64,000 bases of DNA from SbD1 sp049300095 (GTDB lineage Bacteria > Desulfobacterota > Syntrophobacteria > Syntrophobacterales > Syntrophobacteraceae), in the NCBI GenBank assembly GCA_049300095.1, contig JBAQYM010000205.1, forward strand, positions 21,418-85,417. The letters are read 5' to 3'. The notes under the pieces were generated by a model, which saw only the letters and a list, made by a program, of their open reading frames with translations, ran no database searches and had not been told where the DNA came from. Position 1 is the first letter of the stretch, and every line of letters starts with the position of its first letter. Positions 35,138 to 43,987 of the stretch are shown one piece after another. A program made the position numbers and the translations under genes.

Positions 35138-36532
35138 ATGTGCCCCAGGTATGCTGGAGGAGCGATCCTGCTGTGCTCCTTCCTGTTGGTTATCGCGGTT
35201 TCCGGTTGTGCCACGGATCGTGTCCCCGGTGGGATGAGTTCGGGAATAGACGTTTCAGGAAGCGGAACTTCCCCGGTCCCGGTTCGACAAATGACCGCGT
35301 CAATCGGGTCGGAACCTGCCGAGGCCGTCGAACCGACCGGATCGCTCACGCTCAGACAGGCGCTCTCCCTCGCCCTCATGAGGAACCCGGACCTCGCCGG
35401 TTCTTCCTGGGACATACGCGCAGCCGACGCAAGACGGCTTCAGGCCTCGCTTTTACCCAACCCCGAGGTGGAGCTCGAGGTCGAGGATTTTGGCGGCGTT
35501 GGTGCGCGAAGAGGGTTTGATACGGCGCAGTCAACCTTCCAGATCGGCCAGATGATCGAACTTGGAGGAAAGCGGGCCAGGAGAACGCGTGCCGCTGCCC
35601 TGGAAAAAGACCTTGCCCGGTGGGACTACGAGGCCAAGCGGCTGGATGTGCTGACGGAGGTTGCAAAGAACTTCGTCGAGGTGGTCGCCGCGCAGGAAAA
35701 AGTTGCGCTTTCGGAAGACCTTCTCAAGCTTTCCGAGCAGGTTTTTCACACGGTTTCCGAACGGGTAAAGGCCGGGAAGGTCTCGCCTCTCGAGGAGACA
35801 AAATCCGGGGTCGAGCTTGCCAACGCCAGAATGGAACTCGATAAGGCCGGGAGCACCCTCAAGGGCGCCCGGAAAAGACTCGCAAACAAATGGGACCAGG
35901 CGGAACCGGGTTTTCAAAAAGCGGAGGGGACCCTCGAAGCACTGAGGCCAATCCCGTCCGCCGAGGAATTGAACGGTCTTATAGCCAGGAACCCCGACGT
36001 TGCGCGATACGTCAAGGAAACGGAACAGCGCAAGGCCGCCGTCGATGTGGAAAAGGCCAAGCGAATACCGAATATCACGGTCAAGGGAGGGGGTCGGACC
36101 TACGGCGAAACGGACGACCACGCCTTTGTAATGTCCGTGTCCGTGCCCATTCCGCTCTTCGACCGCAACCAGGGGGGCATACTCGAATCCCAGGCCAAGC
36201 TCTCAAAGGCTAAGGAGGAATCGAGGGCCGCCGTCGCAAAAGCAAACACGAATCTTGCCCAGGCTTATCAGGAGCTTTCGTCAGCTTATGCCGAAGCCGT
36301 TCGGCTAAAAGACGAAATCATCCCGGCGGCCGGGCTTTCCTTCAACTCCTCCAATGAAGGCTACATGGAGGGTAAATTCGGCTTCCTCGTGGTTCTGGAT
36401 GCCCAGCGGACCCTTTTTGAATCGAAGGCAAAATACATTGAAGCACTTTCCGCCTACCACAAGGCGGTTGCAGAGATCGAAAGACTCACGGGAACGGAGA
36501 TCGACACCGCGATCATGAGTTCCGGGAAATGA
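35138..36532 (+). CDS. Heavy-metal efflux outer-membrane lipoprotein (CzcC/CusC type)
   Basis: 464 aa with a lipobox in VIAVSGCATD. After a short linker, two TolC-type OEP repeats follow: TLRQALSLALMRNPDLAGSS...RLQASLLPNPEVELEVEDFG and LNGLIARNPDVARYVKETEQ...VMSVSVPIPLFDRNQGGIL. The latter motif is typical of CzcC-type channels. It forms the outer-membrane exit of the pump encoded by the next two genes and runs into the adaptor gene with a 20-nt gap. Confidence 0.93.
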   Translation: MCPRYAGGAILLCSFLLVIAVSGCATDRVPGGMSSGIDVSGSGTSPVPVRQMTASIGSEPAEAVEPTGSLTLRQALSLALMRNPDLAGSSWDIRAADARRLQASLLPNPEVELEVEDFGGVGARRGFDTAQSTFQIGQMIELGGKRARRTRAAALEKDLARWDYEAKRLDVLTEVAKNFVEVVAAQEKVALSEDLLKLSEQVFHTVSERVKAGKVSPLEETKSGVELANARMELDKAGSTLKGARKRLANKWDQAEPGFQKAEGTLEALRPIPSAEELNGLIARNPDVARYVKETEQRKAAVDVEKAKRIPNITVKGGGRTYGETDDHAFVMSVSVPIPLFDRNQGGILESQAKLSKAKEESRAAVAKANTNLAQAYQELSSAYAEAVRLKDEIIPAAGLSFNSSNEGYMEGKFGFLVVLDAQRTLFESKAKYIEALSAYHKAVAEIERLTGTEIDTAIMSSGK

Positions 36533-36552
36533 TGAACCAAGGGAGAGGCGCT

Positions 36553-37959
36553 ATGAAGATCAGGCAATTATTTGGGGTCGCGTTTGGCGTATCCGCTCTT
36601 TTTCTCCTGGTCATGATGACGGGGAATTCTTATACGGGCAATCTTTTCGCCGCGGAACCCCGGGATGAAAAGGGCCACGATCACAGCCAAGATGCACCAA
36701 AGGCAAAGGGCCAGGGTAAAGCGGTTGTTAAGGAAAAGACGGATTCTCACCAGGGGCGCGGCCATGCGGAACCCCAGCCAAAGAAAAAACCCGCTGATAA
36801 CCACCCGCCCGATGAAGTCGAGGGCCACGAGGGCCATGGACACGAGCAGTCCGGAGGTTTGGAAAAACCTGGTCATAAAGATGATCATCAAGATGAGCAG
36901 GTCATAAAGCTCAGCGAAGCCGAGATGAAGCAAGCGGGAATCGAAGTGGGCCTTGCCGAATCCGGGCAAATCCAAAACGAGCTTAGCCTTCCCGGAGTGG
37001 TTGCCCTGAACGAGGACCGTAAGGCGCACATCCTTCCGCGAGTCCCCGGAGTGGTGAGGGAAGTTCGCAAGGGCCTTGGCGACACCGTCAGGCAGGGGGA
37101 GGTCATGGCTGTCATCGAGAGCGGGGAGCTTGCCGAGGTCAAGGCCGAGTATCTTGCCGCGAGGGAAAAGACGGCATTGGCTCATGCCAAGTTCGTCAGG
37201 GAAGAACGGCTGTGGAAAAAGAAAATCTCGGCCGAGCAGGAATATCTGGAGGCCAGGCAGGAGTTGGCCGAAAGCAAAATCGCCCTCAGGTCGGCGGAAC
37301 AGAAACTCCACGTTATTGGACTGACCCACGAACAACTGGATCAACTCCCGAGGGCTTCCGACCTCTATTTCACCCGGTTCGAGATCACGGCTCCCTTTAA
37401 TTCGACGGTGATCGAAAAACACATCACGCTGGGCGAAATGGTGAAAGACGACTCGGATATTTTCATGCTGGCCGATCTCGGCACGGTTTGGGTCAACCTA
37501 ACCGTCTACCAGAAGGACCTTCCAAGGGTCAAAAAGGGACAGCGGGTTTTGATTTCACTGGGGCAGGAAGGCGACGAGCAGGCCGAGGGCAAGATCGCCT
37601 ACGTGCAGCCGGTGGTGAAGGAAGAAACGCGGACGGCGACCGCCACGGTGTTCCTCCCCAACCCGGAGGGCAATTGGCGGCCCGGGATGTTTGTCACCGC
37701 AAAGGTCCTGACCGAGAGCGCCACGGCCCCCATCGTCGTTCCTCAATCAGCCATTCAAACCGTCGAGGGCAAGACGGTCGTTTTCGTTCGGACAAAGGAA
37801 GGTTTTGAGCCAAGGCCCGTCGCCACGGGGCGCGCCACCAACGGCAATACCGAGATCACCTCGGGTCTTTCCCGAGGAGAACGATATGCCGTCAAGGGAA
37901 CATTCACCCTGAAGGCGCAGCTCTCAAAAGGAGCTTTTGGCGACGGACACGCTCATTAG
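36553..37959 (+). CDS. Heavy-metal RND periplasmic adaptor (CzcB/CusB type), His-rich
   Basis: 468 aa; the ATG at 36553 follows GGGAGAGG and gives a proper signal/anchor (FGVSALFLLVMMTGN). Residues about 40-110 are a His/Asp/Glu/Lys-rich arm (HDHSQDAPK, DEVEGHEGHGHEQS, GHKDDHQDEQ), a likely metal-collecting tail. Then come the adaptor domains: GVVREVRKGLGDTVRQGEVM, a helical hairpin, YFTRFEITAPFNSTVIEKHI, a beta barrel, and a C-terminal GRATNGNTEITSGLSRGERY. It bridges CzcC and CzcA and may deliver metal. Confidence 0.94.
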   Translation: MKIRQLFGVAFGVSALFLLVMMTGNSYTGNLFAAEPRDEKGHDHSQDAPKAKGQGKAVVKEKTDSHQGRGHAEPQPKKKPADNHPPDEVEGHEGHGHEQSGGLEKPGHKDDHQDEQVIKLSEAEMKQAGIEVGLAESGQIQNELSLPGVVALNEDRKAHILPRVPGVVREVRKGLGDTVRQGEVMAVIESGELAEVKAEYLAAREKTALAHAKFVREERLWKKKISAEQEYLEARQELAESKIALRSAEQKLHVIGLTHEQLDQLPRASDLYFTRFEITAPFNSTVIEKHITLGEMVKDDSDIFMLADLGTVWVNLTVYQKDLPRVKKGQRVLISLGQEGDEQAEGKIAYVQPVVKEETRTATATVFLPNPEGNWRPGMFVTAKVLTESATAPIVVPQSAIQTVEGKTVVFVRTKEGFEPRPVATGRATNGNTEITSGLSRGERYAVKGTFTLKAQLSKGAFGDGHAH

Positions 37960-37974
37960 GGAGGAAAGACCTGA

Positions 37975-40900
37975 ATGAACAGATTAATCCGGTTCGTCCT
38001 CGTCAACCGATTGCTCATGGTTGTCTTTGGCATAATTATACTTGCCGCCGGGTATGCGAGTTACCGCCGCCTGCCGGTGGATGCGTTTCCCGATGTCACC
38101 CCGGTTCTCGTCCAGGTTTTTTCCGAAACCGTCGGGCTTGCCCCCGAGGAAGTTGAAAAATACGTGACCTACCCCGTCGAGGTTGCCATGAACGGCATGC
38201 CGAACCTCAAGGAAATCCGCTCCATCTCCAACTTCGGTCTTTCCGTGGTAAACATTTACTTCGAGGATGGCACGGATATCTACTTTGCAAGGCAACTGGT
38301 GGGCGAGAGGCTGCAGCACGCCAGGGAAGAGATACCCGAAGGATTTGGTCAACCCGAGATGGGGCCGATTTCCACCGGCCTCGGCCAGATACTCTTCTAT
38401 TTTGTCGAGGATGAAACCGGAAAGCGAAACCCGGAAGAGATGCGGGAAATCCAGGACTGGCTCATCAGGTTCAATCTTCAAACCGTCCCCGGAGTCACGG
38501 AAGTCCTGTCGCTGGGCGGCGAAGTCAAACAGTACCAGATTCAGATTCGCCCCTCCGAGCTTCTCCGCTTCGACGTTTCCATCGAGGATATCGTAAAAGC
38601 GGTGAAAGCCAACAACTCCAACGTGGGGGCGCAATACATCGTAAAAAACGCCGAGCAGTATCTCGTGCGCTCCGTTGGACTCGCCAAGGACATTTCCGAC
38701 CTCAAAGACATAGTGATCAAGACGGTCGGCGGCGCCTCCATCCATCTCCACGATATCGCGGATGTTGCGCTGGGAGGCGAACTTCGCCAGGGGCTCGCAA
38801 CAATGGACGGGAAAGGCGAGGCGGTTGTCGGGATGGTCCTGAAGCTGATCGGAACGAACACATCCGAGGTCATCCGCGCAACCAAGGCCCGCATGGAGGA
38901 AATCAATAAGGTCCTGCCACCCGGCATAAAAGTCGTCCCATATTACGACCAGGCAACGCTTGTCGCCAAATGTATCAAGACCGTAACGGACGCTCTTCTG
39001 GAAGGCGTGGTGCTGGTCACAATAGTGATCCTGGCATTCCTTGGAGGAGTTCGCCCCAGCCTGGTTGTGGCAATATCCATTCCCTTTTCCATCTTCTTTA
39101 CTTTTATCCTGATGAAGGCGTTCGGCATTTCGGCAAATCTCATGTCCATGGGCGGACTTGCCATTGCAATCGGCATAATGGTGGACGGGACCATTGTGAT
39201 GGTGGAAAACGTTGACCGGATGCTTCATGGGGCGGACAGGACCGAATCGCGCCTGCAAACAGTAATTCGCGCATGCGCCGAAGTGGGGCGTCCCATCTTC
39301 TTCTCGATACTCATAATCATCGTTGTGTTTTTGCCGCTGTTTACGCTTCAGGGCGTCGAAGGAAAAACATTCAGACCCCTGGCTTATACCCTTTCAATCG
39401 CAATGCTTGGGTCCCTTATTTTTGCCGTATTCCTGGCGCCGGTTCTGTCCTTTCTTGTGATGCGCCGACCCAAGCCAACGCGTGAGGGCAAGCCTCACAG
39501 GGAGCCAATCCTCATCCGGGCGATTTTGAGGCTCTACGAGCCTTCGGTGAGATTCTTCGTGAAGCGTCGTGTCGCCGCCATCCTGCTGGCGCTTTTCATC
39601 CTCGTGATTGGGGCCGTTATTTTTCCGCTGCTGGGGTCTGAGTTTGTCCCGCGTCTCAATGAGGGAGACCTGCTGGTCAGGGCTACCATGGCGCCTTCCA
39701 TCGCCCTCGAAGAGGCCAGGGACACCATGTCCAGATTTGAGCGGCAGCTCATGGAAGAATTTCCCGAAGTCACTCGGGTGGTGACGCGGGTCGGACGCGG
39801 CGAAGTCGGGGCGCATGCCGATCCGGTAAATAGTGCCGAGGCATTTGTCGCATTGAAGCCGGTTGATGAGTGGAGGAATACAAGAAATCCAGAAGAGCTT
39901 TATGCCCAAATGAGCGAGGCTTTCGAGGCTTTCCCCGGCGTTCGGTTTAATTTCACCCAGCCCATCGCCGCCGCCGTCGATGAACTCCTAACCGGGACCA
40001 AGGCGGAACTTGCCGTAAAAATCATCGGCCCCGATATGGAGGTCCTGAAACAAAAAGCCGATGAAGTGGAAGAGGTGATCAAAAGGGTTCGCGGGGCGGC
40101 CGACGTTCAAAAAGACCAGACAACCGGGACGCCCCAGGTGCGTATATCCATGAATTATCCCGCCCTTGCCCGCTACGGGATTAATGTCGAGAATGTTCAG
40201 CAAATCATCAAGACCGCTGTGGGCGGCGAGAAAGCCGGCCAGATTTTCGAGGATGTCCGCCGCTTCGACATAGTCGTCAGGTACGAGCCGAAAAGCCGTG
40301 AAACCGTCGATGCCATACGCCGCATCGACCTCAAGTCGCCTTCGGGAGCAAGGGTCCCCTTGGACGCGGTGACATTCATCGAAGAGATCGAAGGGCCGAG
40401 GCAGGTCACAAGGGAGAACAACCAGCGCTTCATCACCGTCCAGTGTAACGTCCGGGGCAGGGACATCGGGTCGTTTGTGGAAGAGGCGCAAAAGGAAATA
40501 AACAACCGGGTGCAGCTTCCTCCCGGATATCTGGTGAAATGGGGCGGGCAGTTCGAACTCCAGCAGGAGGCCAACAAGCGCCTCGCCCTCGTTATTCCCG
40601 TGACGCTTCTGATTATATTTCTGCTTCTTTTCAGCAGCTTCAACTCCATTAAAAACACACTCCTCATCCTGTTAAACATTCCGCTGGGGATGGTCGGGGG
40701 AATTGCGGCCCTCTGGCTGGCCGGGCTTCATCTCTCCGTACCCTCATCTGTCGGCTTCATCGCCTTATTCGGCATCGTGCTTGCCAACGGCATGGTGCTC
40801 GTCACCTATATCAACCAGCTCATGCGGGATGGCGTTCCCGTTGACGAGGCCTCGATTCGCGGGGCATGCCTCAGGCTGCGTCCCGTTTTGATGACGGCTT

Positions 40901-41091
40901 TGTGCGCCATGCTCGGGCTTATTCCACTGCTTTTCTCCTCGGGAACGGGAAGCGAGGTTCAGCGGCCTCTTGCAACGGTTGTCATAGGAGGCCTCGTCAC
41001 GTCAACGACGCTCACGTTGCTCGTCATTCCGGCAATCTATAAGTGGTTCTCCATAAAGGTGGAACCCGAAGTCGCCAACCCCAGGGATTAA
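37975..41091 (+). CDS. HME-family RND heavy-metal efflux permease (CzcA/CusA type)
   Basis: 1038 aa, expected length. The N-terminus is MNRLIRFVLVNRLLMVVF, with YRRLPVDAFPDVTPVLVQVF. TM4 carries IAIGIMVDGTIVMVENVDRM, and GLIPLLFSSGTGSEVQRPLA is near the C-terminus. The TM4 pattern lacks the DFG triplet of Zn/Co CzcA pumps and is closer to CusA-type or mixed-specificity members, so Cu/Ag or another metal is possible; specificity cannot be settled. It starts 15 nt after the adaptor stop and is followed 11 nt later by a PII-like gene. Confidence 0.95.
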   Translation: MNRLIRFVLVNRLLMVVFGIIILAAGYASYRRLPVDAFPDVTPVLVQVFSETVGLAPEEVEKYVTYPVEVAMNGMPNLKEIRSISNFGLSVVNIYFEDGTDIYFARQLVGERLQHAREEIPEGFGQPEMGPISTGLGQILFYFVEDETGKRNPEEMREIQDWLIRFNLQTVPGVTEVLSLGGEVKQYQIQIRPSELLRFDVSIEDIVKAVKANNSNVGAQYIVKNAEQYLVRSVGLAKDISDLKDIVIKTVGGASIHLHDIADVALGGELRQGLATMDGKGEAVVGMVLKLIGTNTSEVIRATKARMEEINKVLPPGIKVVPYYDQATLVAKCIKTVTDALLEGVVLVTIVILAFLGGVRPSLVVAISIPFSIFFTFILMKAFGISANLMSMGGLAIAIGIMVDGTIVMVENVDRMLHGADRTESRLQTVIRACAEVGRPIFFSILIIIVVFLPLFTLQGVEGKTFRPLAYTLSIAMLGSLIFAVFLAPVLSFLVMRRPKPTREGKPHREPILIRAILRLYEPSVRFFVKRRVAAILLALFILVIGAVIFPLLGSEFVPRLNEGDLLVRATMAPSIALEEARDTMSRFERQLMEEFPEVTRVVTRVGRGEVGAHADPVNSAEAFVALKPVDEWRNTRNPEELYAQMSEAFEAFPGVRFNFTQPIAAAVDELLTGTKAELAVKIIGPDMEVLKQKADEVEEVIKRVRGAADVQKDQTTGTPQVRISMNYPALARYGINVENVQQIIKTAVGGEKAGQIFEDVRRFDIVVRYEPKSRETVDAIRRIDLKSPSGARVPLDAVTFIEEIEGPRQVTRENNQRFITVQCNVRGRDIGSFVEEAQKEINNRVQLPPGYLVKWGGQFELQQEANKRLALVIPVTLLIIFLLLFSSFNSIKNTLLILLNIPLGMVGGIAALWLAGLHLSVPSSVGFIALFGIVLANGMVLVTYINQLMRDGVPVDEASIRGACLRLRPVLMTALCAMLGLIPLLFSSGTGSEVQRPLATVVIGGLVTSTTLTLLVIPAIYKWFSIKVEPEVANPRD

Positions 41092-41102
41092 GGGATGAGC
41101 TC

Positions 41103-41444
41103 ATGAAAGAAGTAAAAGCATACATCAAGCCTCACAAACTGTCTGACGTCATTCTCGCGCTTAATAAAATCGAGGGGCTTACGGGTGTAAGTGTTTCGAA
41201 CACCAGGGGATTTGGGCGGGGGAAAGCAAAAACCTCCAGGGCGAAGGTCACGGAAGGCCTTGTTGACTTCCTGCAAAGCATTAAAATTGAAATAGTATGC
41301 AGGGACGATTTGGTCGAACAGATCGTCTCCACTATCGAGAAGGCGGCTCGAACCGGCCTTCGGGGCGACGGTAAAATCTACGTATCGGGGGTGGAAACAG
41401 CCGTCAGGATCAGCACGGGGGAGCGGGGCGAGAGCGCCATCTAA
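41103..41444 (+). CDS. PII-like protein of a heavy-metal efflux operon
   Basis: 113 aa from an ATG at 41103 with GGGATGAG upstream, 11 nt after the efflux permease. PII fold signatures: MKEVKAYIKPHKLSDVILAL, GVSVSNTRGFGRGKAKTSRA, IEIVCRDDLVEQIVSTIEKA and GDGKIYVSGVETAVRISTGE. The T-loop lacks the GlnB uridylylation Tyr context. A PII subgroup linked to cation efflux pumps (PII-NG) has been described, which fits this place. It may sense nucleotide or metal status and gate the pump. Confidence 0.85.
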   Translation: MKEVKAYIKPHKLSDVILALNKIEGLTGVSVSNTRGFGRGKAKTSRAKVTEGLVDFLQSIKIEIVCRDDLVEQIVSTIEKAARTGLRGDGKIYVSGVETAVRISTGERGESAI

Positions 41445-41460
41445 CAAAGGGGGATGTCAC

Positions 41461-41925
41461 ATGCAGGTTCAAGGAAAGTGGGCGTGGACGGGGATTTGCG
41501 TGTTCACCTTGGCGATTCTGCTTGGCTGTACGGCAAAATACGCAAATCTCGCCACGGCGAACAATGTCAGTATTGAAATCTTACCCTCTCTGGATGAATG
41601 CGTGGAAATCGAGGGCGTAAGAGCATTTCAGGACGGCGACAAGCTCCTGGTGACGGGCAAAGCCAAGAAGCACGGGCCGATCTTCACCACGTATAAGGGA
41701 CATATCGATGTGGCGGTCATGTCGCCGGATGGCGAGCCTGTAAGTCTGGGTGGGGCTGAATACGAACACCATCCTTCAAGAAATGTCATCAGCTCTTTCG
41801 AGGTGCCTATCCCTGTTTCAGCCAGGCAGGGGACCAGGGTGTACCTGCTCTCTCATCCGGTAAACGGCGCCGATTCGGAGCATTCGGCCGCGGTCGGGAG
41901 GCTGCTCGCCCAGGCGGCGAGCTGA
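41461..41925 (+). CDS. Lipoprotein at the end of the metal efflux operon
   Basis: 154 aa with a signal ending in lipobox LAILLGC. The mature part is beta-rich: YANLATANNVSIEILPSLDE, CVEIEGVRAFQDGDKLLVTG, a His-containing YEHHPSRNVIS, and a terminal helix RLLAQAAS. It begins 16 nt after the PII-like gene, so it belongs to the operon. Family not recognised; a periplasmic sensor or chaperone role would be guesswork. Confidence 0.7.
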   Translation: MQVQGKWAWTGICVFTLAILLGCTAKYANLATANNVSIEILPSLDECVEIEGVRAFQDGDKLLVTGKAKKHGPIFTTYKGHIDVAVMSPDGEPVSLGGAEYEHHPSRNVISSFEVPIPVSARQGTRVYLLSHPVNGADSEHSAAVGRLLAQAAS

Positions 41926-41949
41926 AGGTTTTTGCCGCCTTTCGGGGAA

Positions 41950-42300
41950 ATCGCTTGTCGGCGCACAGAACAAGGATGTTCGCCAGTAATACCAGGTTAT
42001 GTGGCCACGTGTATCGTACACGGGTTTGAACCTCGTATCGCACCATGGACACAACCCGGCAAGTCTAATCAGTGCGGCCTGGAGCGACTTCCTCGCCTGA
42101 GGCAAGGTCACACCGGAAGTTCTTTTTAATGCGAGCTTGTTCGGCTCTGAGAAAGGCATGGGCGATGGTTGCCAGGGTCACGTGACGATGCCGACCCAGC
42201 CATTGACGTTCTTCAACATGATCGAGCCCAAGCTCCTCCTTCATTTCTCGATAATCGAGTTCAATTCGCCGGCGCGCCTTTGCAACAGCAACCACCCGGC
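41950..42300 (-). pseudogene. IS701-type transposase, C-terminal remnant
   Basis: On the minus strand, frame one (42295 to about 42110) reads RRRIELDYREMKEELGLDHV then RQWLGRHRHVTLATIAHAFL, the C-terminal catalytic Glu region of IS701-like DDE transposases. After a frameshift a second frame reads GVTLPQARKSLQAALIRLAG LCPWC, the usual tail with its Cys pair. The N-terminal two thirds and inverted repeats are absent. Confidence 0.75.
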
Positions 42301-42434
42301 AGATTTCAACAGGCTTGGAGCCAAACCAGGCAAACCAATACTTCGTAGGTTGTTGACAAAAAAATCCCGCCTATTGCAGCAAGCGGGACAATCAAGTGAT
42401 CTTGTCGTGATCTTTTAGTAAAATCAAACACATA

Positions 42435-42460
42435 TGCCGAAGGCCGGACTCGAACCGGCA
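42435..42460 (-). other. tRNA-Leu 3'-end fragment (attachment-site scar)
   Basis: Minus-strand TGCCGGTTCGAGTCCGGC followed by CTTCGGCA matches the T-arm and acceptor 3' strand of a bacterial tRNA-Leu; no 5' half is present. To its right is a tandem GCGGACCAAAAGCGGACCA of the kind seen next to integrase sites. Read as a leftover att junction of an integrated element. Confidence 0.6.
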
Positions 42461-42646
42461 GGCATTGCACCGGATAAGCGCTTAGAGGTATTGCGGACCA
42501 AAAGCGGACCATTTTTCTGATGCGGGGGCTGAACCCGTGATTGCATCGGTATTCTGCCACAAGTACTTGCACAAACCAGATCGAGAGTCTAAAATCAGAC
42601 TGGAGATCCGAAAACAGTTTACCCGCTCTCCGGGAGGAAAAGTATT

Positions 42647-42841
42647 ATGGTAAAAGTTGAATACATAGATGATGGGAAAAGGGTGATCATTCCCGCGGAA
42701 GTATGGGAGGCTCTTCGAGAGCTCGCGGAACACGCGGAAGTCTATGAACTGGTTCAGCAGCGCAAGGGGCTTGCCGGAGTTCACTCCCTGGACGATATCC
42801 TTTCGGACGAAGGCCTGAGCCGTGCCGACCTGGAAGGTTAA
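42647..42841 (+). CDS. Antitoxin of a RelBE/ParDE-like pair
   Basis: 64 aa with GGGAGG 10 nt before the ATG. Begins MVKVEYIDDGKRVIIPAEVW; short beta-helix antitoxin architecture with an acidic C-terminal wrap (LDDILSDEGLSRADLEG). Overlaps the toxin gene by 20 nt. Confidence 0.75.
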   Translation: MVKVEYIDDGKRVIIPAEVWEALRELAEHAEVYELVQQRKGLAGVHSLDDILSDEGLSRADLEG

Positions 42842-43130
42842 TCTCACAAGTGAGGCAAGAGGCGATTTTAAAAAGCTTGACGGCAGGGAGAAAGTCCTTG
42901 TTGCTAAACAGCTTGCAAAACTGGAAGAATCTCCCCAAATTGGAAAGCATCTGGGGAGTAAGATCGGCATGGACCTTACCGGCTATTATAAACTGTATGC
43001 CGATGGGAACCGGATTCGAATCATTTACACCATTGAGGCCAATCAGATTGTGGTTATAGCCATTGGTCCTCGCCAGGACATGGAAGTCTATCAATTAGCC
43101 AGCAAGCGGATACCGCCTAAACCAAGCTAA
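42822..43130 (+). CDS. RelE/ParE-family toxin
   Basis: 102 aa, GTG start inside the antitoxin 3' end. Begins MPTWKVNLTSEARGDFKKLD, then MDLTGYYKLYADGNRIRIIY and a C-terminal QIVVIAIGPRQDMEVYQLAS. This is the RelE/ParE fold; members cleave ribosome-bound mRNA or poison gyrase. It stabilises the accessory region. Confidence 0.85.
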   Translation: MPTWKVNLTSEARGDFKKLDGREKVLVAKQLAKLEESPQIGKHLGSKIGMDLTGYYKLYADGNRIRIIYTIEANQIVVIAIGPRQDMEVYQLASKRIPPKPS

Positions 43131-43211
43131 ACCCCTATTTGAGCCTTATACCGCCCTTGATCTCAATCGAAGCGGCTAATCGGAAAATTCGGTTTATCCC
43201 CTTTTGAATTT

Positions 43212-43239
43212 TGAGAACGGAGGATTTGAACCTCCAACA
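43212..43239 (-). other. Second tRNA 3'-end fragment (attachment-site scar)
   Basis: Minus-strand GGAGGTTCAAATCCTCC makes a perfect T-arm followed by CGTTCTC and a discriminator A, with no 5' half. A tandem GCACCAAAGTTGCACCAAAA lies 40 bp to the right. The acceptor strand does not match tRNA-Pro at 52.6 kb nor the fragment at 42.4 kb, so it marks a separate integration event. Confidence 0.6.
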
Positions 43240-43387
43240 TCACCCGCAAACATAGACGGGACAAGGGGCATTCTGAATCTGCACCAAAGTTGCACCAAAA
43301 GTTAAGATGGTGTTACAATGGGATGGTTTTTTCAAGAATTGGTAGAATCTTGGTTGGCGACGCTTGGGATTGGATGAGGGATAAGGT

Positions 43388-43705
43388 ATGGATGCGTCGG
43401 AGCTTCTAAAGGCTGAATATGATATTGCTGAATCCAAGGGAATTAATATTCGTAACATTCCTTGTAGTTTTATGCTCAAGACTAAGGACGTGGTTGACAC
43501 TCTAGAATCCCTTATTAAAAAGATACGGTCAACGAATCCTGATTTAGAATACGCTGATAAAGTCATCAAGGCGTTGGGCAAACATCTTGCTCCGGGAGGT
43601 CAAGGCAAGAAAAGAGAAGACCTCGATTTCCGGTTAATAGGACCTTTGCTCAAACACGCTTGGACTCTCATATGTGATCACTCTGTAGAACGAGATATTG
43701 TATAA
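43388..43705 (+). CDS. Hypothetical 105-aa protein at the prophage edge
   Basis: Soluble, mostly helical, no recognisable domain. Starts MDASELLKAEYDIAESKGIN after a GATGAGGGATAAGG leader and has LESLIKKIRSTNPDLEYADK. AT-richer than the chromosome. It lies between the tRNA fragment and the phage repressor and is likely mobile-element cargo. Confidence 0.6.
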   Translation: MDASELLKAEYDIAESKGINIRNIPCSFMLKTKDVVDTLESLIKKIRSTNPDLEYADKVIKALGKHLAPGGQGKKREDLDFRLIGPLLKHAWTLICDHSVERDIV

Positions 43706-43736
43706 CTGGCAGTTACAGTGCGGAAGGAGTAGGTTA

Positions 43737-43934
43737 CTATTTTTTTATTTTCGTAATTGTACCAGTTGATAAATCTTCTCGTTCAATGACGCGTCCCACC
43801 CACCATTCATCGATTGTAACAGCGTCAATTAGACACTGACCACATAGCATGTATGTAAATCGACGGCCTCTTTGATGCCCTTCGACAACCAGTCTTTGCT
43901 CTGCCGACTTCTTAAAGCATCGAGTGCACTTCAT
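43737..43934 (-). CDS. Small zinc-ribbon protein
   Basis: 65 aa: MKCTRCFKKSAEQRLVVEG then LCGQCLIDAV, two CxxC pairs about 27 residues apart, a compact zinc ribbon. It lies just downstream of the phage repressor on the same strand and may be a regulator or accessory phage protein. Confidence 0.6.
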   Translation of the reverse strand: MKCTRCFKKSAEQRLVVEGHQRGRRFTYMLCGQCLIDAVTIDEWWVGRVIEREDLSTGTITKIKK

Positions 43935-43987
43935 TTTTACACCTTAACAAAATACGATGGTTGATCAGACGGGCAATCATATCCGTT

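Noticed and set aside
42421..42560. Complete tRNA-Leu gene
   Set aside because: Only the T-arm and acceptor 3' strand are present; no 5' acceptor strand, D-arm or anticodon arm can be folded.
43212..43239. Left attachment site (attL) of the prophage at tRNA-Pro
   Set aside because: It shares the T-arm core with tRNA-Pro, but its acceptor strand does not pair with the tRNA-Pro 5' end, so it cannot be the original 3' part.
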